64,000 bases of DNA from Bacteroidota bacterium (GTDB lineage Bacteria; Bacteroidota; Bacteroidia; AKYH767-A; OLB10): assembly GCA_016713445.1 (NCBI GenBank), contig JADJPB010000004.1:1-64000 (forward strand), given 5' to 3'. Positions within the stretch are counted from its first letter, which is position 1, and each line of letters opens with the position of its first letter. Made by a program: the position numbers and the translations under genes. Positions 48,738-58,131 of the stretch are shown here, one piece after another. The notes under the pieces were generated by a model, which saw only the letters and a list, made by a program, of their open reading frames with translations, was not told the DNA's origin and did no database searches.

Positions 48738-50198
48738 TTAGAATTGAAAGTAAATAAAGGATACCTCACCGAAGAATCCAAATAAGACGATTGAAGCTAC
48801 AATAAATGAATACAAAGCGTATTTCATATAAGGTTTTGGCAAAATTAATCTGCCTTTAATTATTTTATCAATAAAGGGGTCAATGATAAAGAACACGCCG
48901 ATCATTAACATGATGAAGAGCGTTCTGCTGAAGTTTTTAGGATTGTCAGCCAGTACGCTTACAGAATTAATAAAGCTGGAGGCAGAATATTCTCCACCTG
49001 TAATTTTTACAATTATGCTGCATGCATCTTGAATGCTATTCGCTCTGAAGAATATCCAAGCAAAACAAGCTAATTGAAAGGTGATGAATACGTTTATCCA
49101 ATGAATGAATTTATTGTTTTTGAAAAATTGTATACTTTTTCTCTCTAAAATATCATCTTTCAATATGGCTATCATTAAAAAAATACCGTGTAATGCACCC
49201 CATACCACATAGGTCCAATTGGCACCATGCCAGATACCGCTGATGAGGAAAACTAAAAATAAATTTAGCATCCACCTTGTTTTTCCTACTCGATTTCCTC
49301 CAAGTGGAATGTAAAGATAATCGCGAAACCAAGTGCTTAGTGAAATGTGCCAACGGCTCCAAAACTCTTTGATACTAGCAGCTAAATAGGGTGTTCTAAA
49401 ATTTTCCATTAAGTCGTAACCCATCACACGTGCAGCTCCAATTGCCATGTCACTGTATCCTGAAAAGTCACAATAGATTTGAAATGCGAAAAAGTAGGAG
49501 GTAAGTAGCAATGTCATTCCAGTATGATCATCAGGACTCGTATACGCTATGTTTACTAAACCTGCGAGATTATCAGCAATAACAACTTTCTTGAATAACC
49601 CCCATATCATCATACGCAAACCACTGCTTAATCTCTGATAGTCGAAGAATTGTTTTTGATGGAATTGGTGTAATATGTTTTGTGGTCTTTCAATGGGACC
49701 CGCAACTAATTGAGGATAGAACATAACATATAAAGCATAAATGCCAAAATGTTTTTCTGCTTTATGTCGTCCATAATACACTTCAAAAGTGTAGCTCATG
49801 GCTTGAAATGTATGAAAAGACAATCCAATGGGAAGTGCAATTCCTAAGTATTTTAAAGCAGTAGCCTTATCGAATAATGCCAATGATGCCTCATTAATGT
49901 TGTCTAAAAAGAAGTTGTAATATTTGAATACCGCCAATACCCCGATATTGGCAATTAAACTACATATCAAATAAAATTTCTTTTTCTTGGGATCTTTAGT
50001 TTTTTCTAAATAAATTCCAGCGAAGTAATCGATAATGATTGTGCCGAAAAGAATTAAAATGTAAACGGGAATGAAATACATGTAAAAAAAACAACTGGCC
50101 GATAATAACATTGACCAACGAAAACGATGAGGCAATACGAAAAATAGTATCGTTACGATCGGAAAGAAGAGAAGAAATTCGAATGAATTAAATAACAT
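48738..50198 (-). CDS. MBOAT-family O-acyltransferase (AlgI/DltB-like)
   Basis: Polytopic membrane protein of 486 residues, intact, with about twelve helices. Signatures: YCDFSGYSDMAIGAARVMGY, NFRTPYLAASIKEFWSRWHISLSTWFRDYLYIPLGGN (shortened: FWSRWHISLSTWFRDY) and the catalytic His in LISGIWHGANWTYVVWG. It moves acetyl (or other acyl) groups across the inner membrane for O-acetylation of a polysaccharide, together with the SGNH partner beside it. Lies between the ABC transporter and the SGNH gene in the second cluster. Confidence 0.93.
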   Translation of the reverse strand: MLFNSFEFLLFFPIVTILFFVLPHRFRWSMLLSASCFFYMYFIPVYILILFGTIIIDYFAGIYLEKTKDPKKKKFYLICSLIANIGVLAVFKYYNFFLDNINEASLALFDKATALKYLGIALPIGLSFHTFQAMSYTFEVYYGRHKAEKHFGIYALYVMFYPQLVAGPIERPQNILHQFHQKQFFDYQRLSSGLRMMIWGLFKKVVIADNLAGLVNIAYTSPDDHTGMTLLLTSYFFAFQIYCDFSGYSDMAIGAARVMGYDLMENFRTPYLAASIKEFWSRWHISLSTWFRDYLYIPLGGNRVGKTRWMLNLFLVFLISGIWHGANWTYVVWGALHGIFLMIAILKDDILERKSIQFFKNNKFIHWINVFITFQLACFAWIFFRANSIQDACSIIVKITGGEYSASSFINSVSVLADNPKNFSRTLFIMLMIGVFFIIDPFIDKIIKGRLILPKPYMKYALYSFIVASIVLFGFFGEVSFIYFQF

Positions 50199-50288
50199 AA
50201 CTTTTGATTCCTTTTTCTACGAAAAAAACCGTATTTGGTTGTGAGATTCTAAGAAATTTGAATTTGATTTTACCAGCTAAGTTGTAAA

Positions 50289-52114
50289 TCAGATCACTTT
50301 TTCCAATAATTCCTGATATTTATAGACGCCTGATATCTTTCCATCTGTGAGCTCGTAGATTTTGTTGCAATTTTTGAGTGTCGTAACTCGATGTGCAATA
50401 ATAAAGATGGTTTTATTTACATTGGATAATGAGTCAATGGCTTCACTTACCTCTTGTTCGGTTTGATTGTCAAGGGCTGAAGTAGCTTCGTCAAAAATCA
50501 ATACTTCCGCATTTCGATAGAGGGACCGCGCAATACTAATACGTTGTTTTTGCCCTCCAGATAAGCGAGATCCCCGCTCACCAATGACTGTATTCAGCCC
50601 TCCGGCAACGATTGAATTAATTCCTCTAAGGATGCTTGTTTTATGGCTTGATTTAAAAGCTTTTGATCAGGATTAGTATCCCCAAAGGTGATGTTATCTC
50701 TTATGGAAGCATCCATTAGAAAAATATCTTGTTTTACATAGCCTAATAAATTTCTCCACGATTGCATGTTTTCCGCGTCGACTTTTATATCATCAATATA
50801 AATTCCACCTTTTTGCTCTTGATAAAAACGTAAAAGGATGTTCATTAATGTTGTTTTTCCGGATCCCGAAACACCAACAATTCCAATTTTTTCGCCACGA
50901 CTTATTGTCATCGATATGTCTTTTAACATATCTGTATTTTCTTTTGGAAAGCGGAAGTATAAATTTCTTATCTCAATCGATTTTTCAAAAGACATTTTAC
51001 GATCGTCAGCATTCGAAATAATTTCGTGTGCTAATTCTGGATAAATAGAAATATTTTGTAATGCTGTCATGTTTTTTCGAATGTACATGAAAGAAGAAAT
51101 TATTCTGTTTAAAGAGGGCATTAAACGATAGGCTGCAGCTGCAAATAAACTAATCATTACAATAGCTTTTTCGCTATTGTCGGTAAGAAAAATGGCATAA
51201 ATAAAGATGAGTACAACTCCTAAAAGTGCAACAAGTTCATTGGCCCTTAAGGGAATTAAATTAGGCAAGTGGGATGCCATATTTAATTGATGATATCTTT
51301 TTTGTGTTTTTAAAAATTCATCTCTATAATGTGCTTCTTTATTCGCTAATTTAATGTCAGCATAACCCCCAATGGTTTGCGACAACGATCCAAGTGAAAG
51401 CGGAAATAGTCGATTCATCTCCTCGCCGATTCTAGATACTCTACTTCGAAGCAAAGCATAAATTAGCCAAGTGGAAGGCCCAATGATAATTGCAATAAAT
51501 AAGAATAATTTGATGTCATACCAAGCAATACCACCTACCACTAAGAATAAAATTGAAAATTCAGAGATTAACATGATGGTGGGCATTACTACCCAGGTTA
51601 CGTAAGAAAGAGGATTGTTTAAAATATGATGCGTAATCACACTGCTTTTCATTCCTGCAAATTGATGGAATTCAAGATTGAAGTATTTATTGAATTGCTT
51701 CCTCGTAATTTTATAGGCTAACGTAGCCGTAAAGCGTGTTTCTAAGTAATTTACGAAAATTCCATAGACACTTTTTACAATGAAAAAACCTAATACACTT
51801 AATATCATGAAAAGCAAGAATGACTTCTCAGAATCAAATTGTAAGTAATTATAAACCGAGCTGAGGTATTCATTGGAGTGAATGACTGATGTATCTGTAG
51901 CTAGCTTTATGAGAGGTAAAATTGAGGCAATCCCAAATACATCAAGGATGGCTGAAGAAAAAATCAAGACGATTAAGATGGCTGCCTTCTTACGCATCGG
52001 ACCATCTAAATGCATCTTAAAACTGTTAATGACTAACGGAAAAGCATCTTTATTAAGTGTAGAGCCATCTTCACGTTCTTTTTTGCCTAAGTTTTTTTTC
52101 TCTTTTGTAATCAT
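50289..52114 (-). CDS. ABC transporter, fused membrane and ATPase domains (PglK/MsbA-like), one frameshift
   Basis: The N-terminal 300 residues form a six-helix transmembrane domain; the ATPase domain has Walker A GVSGSGKTTLMN, the Q-loop GYVKQDIFLMDASIRDN, the ABC signature RLSGGQKQR, Walker B VLIFDEATSALD and the H-loop IIAHR. One G is missing near 50598-50600; restoring it joins SLPEG to LNTVIGERGSRLSGGQ. About 608 residues. Best guess is export or flipping of a lipid-linked oligosaccharide, as for PglK, since the second cluster contains no Wzx. Export of another lipid is possible. It starts 19 bases after wzc ends. Confidence 0.85.
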
Positions 52115-52133
52115 TTTTTAATTCTTCGAAAAG

Positions 52134-54439
52134 TTAGGCATAGTATCCACCGCCATATCCTGCAGGGATGTTTTTTGTATTGACATTATTCAAAATAAAA
52201 CTCAAATGTTTGATTTGATTTTTTTCAACGATTTGATGTGCAATTTCAACGAAGTCTCGTTTAGTATAACCTGCTTTAACAACATATAAGTTTAGATCAG
52301 CATGCTTCATAAAGACTAAGGCATCCGAAAGTAAACCAACTGGAGGTGTATCGATGATAATGTATTCATAATGTAATTTTAATTCTTCAATGAGTTGTTC
52401 CATCATCGGATCAACTATCAATTCTGAAGCATTCGGTGTTCTCGGCCTGTTAATATAACTTGTAGATTATCAATCGTTGTATCTTTTATTATTTGATTCA
52501 TGTTGGCCTTGCCCACTACATATGAAGTAACACCTACATCGTTTTGAAGGTTGAAAGCATTGGCCTGTTTGGGTTTGTGTAAGTCAAGATCTATTAATAT
52601 TACTTTCCTTCTTGCTTTGGCTAATGTAATAGCAGCAGTATTAACCGCACAAAAAGTTTTTCCTTCACTCGCTACAGAGGAAGTAACGAGTAAAACTTTG
52701 TTCTTGACTTTGGGAGCAAAATAGCTAAGATTTGTTCGAATTACTCGGAAAGCTTCGGCTACTTGCGATTGTGGAAATTTGTCGACAACCAAATATTCAC
52801 TCTCCGCATCTTTTGATGCACCAATTACGCCGATAATGGGGAGATTGGTAATTTCTTTGAGCTCATCTTTTGTGTTTATAAAATTATAAAACATACTTTT
52901 AATGAAAATTAACAACATCGTAAAAGCGAGCCCAATTCCAATGCCTACGGCTAATGTTTGTACCAATACGGGTCGAACAGATCCGTTGCTATAAGCAGGC
53001 TCAAGTACTGTTTTGTCTGCTACAATTCCAGCTTTTGCAATAACTGTTTGTGCTCTTGTCTCTAACAGAAATTCATAAATCTTTGCATATATTTCTACGT
53101 TACGACTAATATTTACGATGCCCCGTTGTGTTGTTGGCATCTGTCGCATGGTGGATTGATATTGGTTAAGTTGTCCACTAATACTATTAATGTCATTGGT
53201 TAGTTTTTTACGGATATTTAAAACGATACCCATAATATTTTGACGTAGGATGTTGATTTGTTCATCCGTTTGTTTTACCATCGGACTACTTGCCGTGCTA
53301 CTAAAAAGTAAATTCGTTTTTTTCTGTTGTAATGCAAATAATTCGTTGAATGAACTTGATAAAGCGGGATCATTTTGTTCAGCAAGAATAGCAGGCGAAA
53401 TCGCCATGTCTGCATCGTTGGAGGTCAAATACTCATACAGCATGTCGATGGACTTTAGCTTAATTCCAATCCTGTCTTTTTCCGATTCAAACTCAACGAC
53501 TCGTTGAAATAATACACTCTGCTCACTTCCTAAATTGAAAGTGGTTTTTTTCTCGCTGAAATTGTTCTAAATTACTCTCGACTCCATTTAATTGACTCTC
53601 TACCTCGTTCAATTGCCCATCAATGAACTGAAGCGTATTGTCATTAACTTTTTTATTGAGAGAAATGCTGTTTTCAATGTATATCTCAACCATGGTATTT
53701 AAAAAGTCGATGGCTTTTTCAGTTACTTCGTCCTCTATAGAAATAGTGATTACACTTGCTTCTTGAACAGGTTCGATTTTTAAAAGAGCTTTATATTTCT
53801 TTATCAAGTTCTGATGATTGTGAAACTTGAATTGATATGAAACCTCCCCGATTTTCGGATTTTTACTGATAACACTGGAATCAGGCATTACTAAAAAAGA
53901 AAATTTAGGTGTAATTACAGGATCTCCAAAATCGGATTCACCACCTTTCGTATAATTTTCTGTATTAATATCCCATCTGAAACGATTTTTGTTTAAGATT
54001 TTTAATGAGATTGGAACTTCATAGAGCGAAGGGTCAATTAATTTTCCTGTAATATCAAATGGTGTTCCTTTGTAAACTTCACCTGTCTTAAGTCTTCCTT
54101 CTATGTAGTAAGAAATATCAAGACCGAGCTTTTTAATCGTCTCGTCAATAAAACGAGTTGATTTTAATACCATAATTTCGTTAGTTACCTCCTCGCTTTC
54201 TGGAATGACAGGTAACGACTCACTTAATGCATCTTTAAAAGGATCTTTCGGTGGTTTAATTAAAATTTGCGTCGTAGCGCATAAAACTTTGTGGCTTTGT
54301 ATAAATAAAAAATAGCCCCTGAAATACCCATCCCTAAAAACAAAACAAACCACATCCAGTTTTTTCCAATAATGGAAAGTGTTTTTTTTATGTCTTTTTG
54401 GTCGATAAGGCTGTTGCTTCCGATCATTTTATTTTCCAT
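52134..54439 (-). CDS. wzc: Polysaccharide chain-length/export tyrosine autokinase (Wzc), three frameshifts
   Basis: Inner-membrane co-polymerase with a cytoplasmic BY-kinase domain. Start chosen at ATG 54439 (MENKMIGSNSLIDQKD), giving a first membrane helix at about residues 28-48, a long periplasmic coiled part, a second helix at about 497-517 (AVGIGIGLAFTMLLIFI), then Walker A SSVASEGKTF, Walker A' VILIDLDLHKP and Walker B YIIIDTPPVGLL. The C-terminal tyrosine cluster is short: GYGGGYYA. Frame breaks lie near 54275-54281 (before ATTQILIKPP), near 53550-53557 (before KKTTFNLGSEQ) and near 52444-52447 (before PRTPNASEL); corrected length about 768 residues. First gene of the second cluster; no Wza outer-membrane gene is next to it. 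Confidence 0.88.
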
Positions 54440-54946
54440 AGTAATTTTAATGAGAAATTCTTACTTTGTTTTTGTACGTTCTTGTTACTAATAAAGTTCT
54501 CAAATCAATAAGAACTTTTTAACTTAAATAATTCATTCAAATTCTATTTTTTTAAATTGATTGAATCGAATTTTTGTTGGAGTTATCTAGTTTAAAATAA
54601 ATTTTTGGCTTTAACGTAGCAAAATTAGGATTATTCTTCAGCTTTGATCAATATCTAGTTTATCGAAAATAAAAGGTTTGACTAATTTGTAGTTTAATAG
54701 GGCAGAATAGAGTGCTTTTAGGGTGAAAAATGAATTTTTTCAACAAAGAATAATCCTATTTTTACAGGCTGTAACATACTTTGCGTAATTGGCGTTAAAA
54801 CCATTGTATCTTACTGCATTTTATCTTTTATCTTTTTTCTAATCTAGCCTTAATATTTGGTTATTAGATAGTTAGAAAGAAAATGGGGATGATCCAATGC
54901 CATAAATTAATAATATCAGTAGATCGAAAATTTGTTATCAACGATT
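54440..54946. other. Divergent intergenic region between wzc and gmd
   Basis: AT-rich with no coding potential. An 8-bp stem (AAAGTTCT at 54493-54500 with AGAACTTT at 54511-54518, 10-base loop) lies about 55-80 bases upstream of the wzc start; on the plus strand it is followed by T-residues. It might act as a leader or attenuator for wzc. The region must contain the promoters for wzc and gmd, but I could not point to a convincing pair of promoter elements. Confidence 0.4.
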
Positions 54947-56060
54947 ATGAAAAAAGCACTTATAACTGGAATTACTGGACAAGATGGAGCATATTTAGCT
55001 GAACTTTTACTCGATAAAGGGTATGAGGTTCACGGTATTAAGCGCCGAAGTTCAATGTTTAATACGCAAAGAGTGGATCACCTTTATGAAGACCCTCATG
55101 AAAAGGGGGATTCGATTTAAATTACATTATGGAGATCTTACTGACTCTGTTAATGTTATTCGAATTATCAATGAGGTGCAGCCCGATGAGATTTATAATT
55201 TGGGCGCTATGTCACACGTTCATGTGAGTTTTAATTCGCCAGAATACACTGCAAATGCAGACGGTTTAGGGGCATTAAGAATTTTAGAGGCAGTTAGAAT
55301 GCTCAACATGACAGAGCGTTGTCGTATTTATCAAGCATCTACCTCCGAGCTCTATGGTTTGGTTCAAGAAATTCCGCAGAGAGAATCTACCCCGTTTTAT
55401 CCGAGATCACCTTATGCTGTAGCTAAATTATATGCTTATTGGATTTTTGTGAATTATCGTGAGTCATATAATATGTATGCCGTAAACGGAATATTATTTA
55501 ACCACGAATCACCTTTGCGCGGAGAAACTTTCGTAACTCGTAAAATTACAAGAGCGGTAGCCAGAATAGCACTTGGTTTACAGGATAAAGTCTTTATGGG
55601 TAATCTGGATGCTAAACGTGATTGGGGTCATGCAAAAGATTATGTAGAAGCGATGTATTTGATGCTTCAACAAGAGAAACCTGAAGATTTTGTGATTGCT
55701 ACTGGAATTACTACATCGGTGCGTGATTTTATCAGTATGGCTTTCCGTGAATTAGGAATAGAGTTGGAATGGACGGGTAAGGAAGAAAATGAAATTGCTA
55801 CCGTTAAAACAATTACCCAAACTGAATACGCCGTAAAACCCGGTCAAGTGGTCGTTAATATTGATAAGCGTTACTATCGCCCAGCCGAAGTGGACTTGTT
55901 GATTGGAGATCCTACAAAAGCAAAAACCCAATTAAACTGGAAACCTAAATACGATCTTCCCATGATTGTAAAAGAGATGGTAGCAGCCGATTTGGAATTA
56001 TTCAAACGTGATCGTTACTTGAAAGATGGTGGACATACAGTAATGAATTATCACGAGTAA
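54947..56060 (+). CDS. gmd: GDP-mannose 4,6-dehydratase, one frameshift
   Basis: Converts GDP-D-mannose to GDP-4-keto-6-deoxymannose, the first step of GDP-L-fucose synthesis. NADP-binding [18 protein letters not shown] at the N-terminus, [16 protein letters not shown], the catalytic STSELYG, and [15 protein letters not shown] with Tyr-x3-Lys, then [13 protein letters not shown] and [18 protein letters not shown]. One G too many in the G-run at 55105-55109 breaks the frame; removing it gives [14 protein letters not shown]. About 370 residues, usual size. ATG 54947 (MKKALITGI) is the natural start; an upstream TTG adds four or five residues. Confidence 0.95.
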
Positions 56061-56414
56061 ATAATTTAAAAATTTAATAATTTGAAAATTTGAAAATGAG
56101 TTATGTCGAAGCTTCGCTATGAAAATGAAGGAAATTGACATAAACAGACATGGATGGAATTAAGAAGATTATTTTGAATTTAACTTATAATTATGGCAAT
56201 TGTTATTTCTTAATGAGTTTAAGCTCACAACAAAACCGTCATCTGAAATGAAGAACAACATCTATTATTTATTAAATACCAACTAACTTGTTCAAACAGC
56301 ATTTCAGCGACATGTATTCATCGCGAGGCTTCGCGATAACTCATCTTCATATCGCGAGGCTTCGCGATCAAATTAAAAAGTTTGATTTAAACGAAAAGTT
56401 AGAAGTTACTAAGA
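56061..56414 (+). other. gmd-fcl intergenic region with palindromic repeats
   Basis: AT-rich and apparently non-coding; the only open frame across it is a shadow of no family. It holds two palindromes described separately and the related TCGAAGCTTCG at about 56106-56116. The 354-base gap is unusually long for two genes of one pathway on one strand, so the repeats may have been inserted between them. Confidence 0.5.
56320..56368. repeat. Two identical 18-base palindromic units in tandem
   Basis: ATCGCGAGGCTTCGCGAT occurs at 56320-56337 and again at 56351-56368, 13 bases apart. Each unit can fold (TCGCGA-GGCT-TCGCGA) and is GC-rich in an AT-rich setting. An imperfect copy lies at 16486-16501. 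They sit in the leader of fcl, 47 bases before its start codon. Confidence 0.8.
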
Positions 56415-57356
56415 ATGCTAATAGACGAAAAAATATACATCGCAGGCCACCGCGGAATGGTGGGTTCTGCAATCGTTCGAAATCTTCAAAAGCGTGGATT
56501 TAAAAATTTAATTTTAAAAACCTCGTCGGAATTGGATCTGAGGAATCAAATAGAAGTTGAGCAATTTTTTACTCTCCATAAGCCGGACTATGTTTTTTTA
56601 AGTGCAGCTAAAGTAGGCGGGATCGTAGCTAACAATACTTTTCGTGGAGAATTTATTTATGAGAATTTGATGATTCAGAACAATGTGATTCATCATGCTT
56701 ATAGAAATGGAGTGAAAAAACTTTTGTTTTTAGGGTCATCTTGCATTTATCCGAAGATGTGCCCACAGCCTATTAAAGAAGAGTATCTGTTAAGTGGTTA
56801 CTTGGAAGCAACGAACGAACCTTATGCGATCGCAAAAATTGCTGGCTTGAAAATGTGTGAATCGTACCGCCGACAATATGGGGTAGATATGATCGCAGCC
56901 ATGCCTACCAACCTTTACGGACCGAATGATAATTACGATTTAAATAATTCCCATGTTCTTCCAGCCTTGATTCGTAAGTTTCACGATGCCAAAATGAATA
57001 ACCTTGCTTCCGTTGAAATTTGGGGCACAGGTTCACCCAAGCGTGAGTTTTTACATGTGGATGATTTGGCAGATGCTTGTGTTTATTTAATGGAGAATTA
57101 TAGCGAAGAACAACATGTAAATGTAGGAACGGGTGTTGATGTTAGCATCAAAGAATTGGCTGAAATGGTGAAAGACCTCGTTGGATTTAAGGGCCAACTT
57201 TTATTTAATACGGAAAAACCAGATGGAACGCCGCGTAAATTATTAGACGTTTCTAAAATTCATGGCTTGGGTTGGAAACATCAGTTGAATTTGAAAGATG
57301 GAATTATTTCTGTTTTAGCAGACCTAGAAAAAGCAGGTTGGAAATTTGATCGATAG
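56415..57356 (+). CDS. fcl: GDP-L-fucose synthase
   Basis: Epimerises and reduces GDP-4-keto-6-deoxymannose to GDP-L-fucose. NADP-binding [38 protein letters not shown], the Ser of [19 protein letters not shown], and the catalytic [15 protein letters not shown] (Tyr-x3-Lys); later [20 protein letters not shown]. 313 residues, intact, usual size. Together with gmd it gives the cell activated L-fucose, which the adjacent polysaccharide clusters could use. Confidence 0.96.
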   Translation: MLIDEKIYIAGHRGMVGSAIVRNLQKRGFKNLILKTSSELDLRNQIEVEQFFTLHKPDYVFLSAAKVGGIVANNTFRGEFIYENLMIQNNVIHHAYRNGVKKLLFLGSSCIYPKMCPQPIKEEYLLSGYLEATNEPYAIAKIAGLKMCESYRRQYGVDMIAAMPTNLYGPNDNYDLNNSHVLPALIRKFHDAKMNNLASVEIWGTGSPKREFLHVDDLADACVYLMENYSEEQHVNVGTGVDVSIKELAEMVKDLVGFKGQLLFNTEKPDGTPRKLLDVSKIHGLGWKHQLNLKDGIISVLADLEKAGWKFDR

Positions 57357-58131
57357 TACATTGTGAAGGATATTGTTTTTGAAATATGCGCATTTTCGTA
57401 ATGCCATTAACGTTATATTTTTTCGCTCTTAAAATTTCATTTTTTTTCTTTTTTTATCATACAATAATTAATATTATTTTGTAATAAATTTTAATTCCAA
57501 TATTGCTTCGGATTCTAAATTTTAATGCACGTGATTTGAAGGTAACTTGAATTGAAACAGTTCGTAATAAGTTTTTTGTCAGTTATTTACAAGACTTTTG
57601 AATGAAAAACAGCTATTTAATGCTTTCGTCTTTAAAAATATTCCCCTTTTAAGCCTCTCGTAATGTAAAGATATGAAAGGTCAAATGCAAATTTTTCTTT
57701 CTTTTTTTTTAAAACCGATTTTTCAGATTCTTACATCAATATTTTCTATTAACAAGCAAATATTAAATTGTTAAAATCTTTTAAACATTGATTTTCAGTA
57801 GTGAAATTGCCAACTAACCTATTTATTGGGTGAAAATTTCATGAAAACTTGCATTGTATCTACAATCCAAGTAAATTGCGGTAACAAATCCTGAAAAGGA
57901 AAATCCATTGAGTTACTGCGAATCCTTTTGTCATTCTCGCGAAATGGCCAAAGATTTAATCTCAAAAATTAATAGCTGTACTCTGGAAAACCGGTTTAAA
58001 AATTAAGCTTAGTGAAAAACTTCTACTTCGATTATTTCCTTCCCCTTCTTCTGCGTATGCTCTTGGTTATGCGTGGGGAATATTCTTTTTTTAATTCAAC
58101 ATACGAGAAAAATCTAATCAAAATAAATACT
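57357..58131. other. Long AT-rich intergenic region upstream of giant surface-protein gene
   Basis: 775 bases without a supportable gene. The sequence is strongly AT-rich with several T-runs. TTATTTTG near 57474 resembles a -7 element with one mismatch but lies about 650 bases from the next start, so it is not a convincing promoter. No terminator for fcl was recognised. The segment just before the gene (58080-58131) is an A-rich leader without a clear ribosome-binding site, as usual in this phylum. Confidence 0.4.

Noticed and set aside
392..55109. Homopolymer frameshifts as phase variation
   Set aside because: The runs are only 3-7 bases, affect housekeeping genes such as glmS and gmd, and some breaks are not in runs; sequence error explains them better.
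56288..56503. Small plus-strand open frame across the fcl start
   Set aside because: Overlaps the certain start of fcl in another frame and runs through the palindromic repeats.
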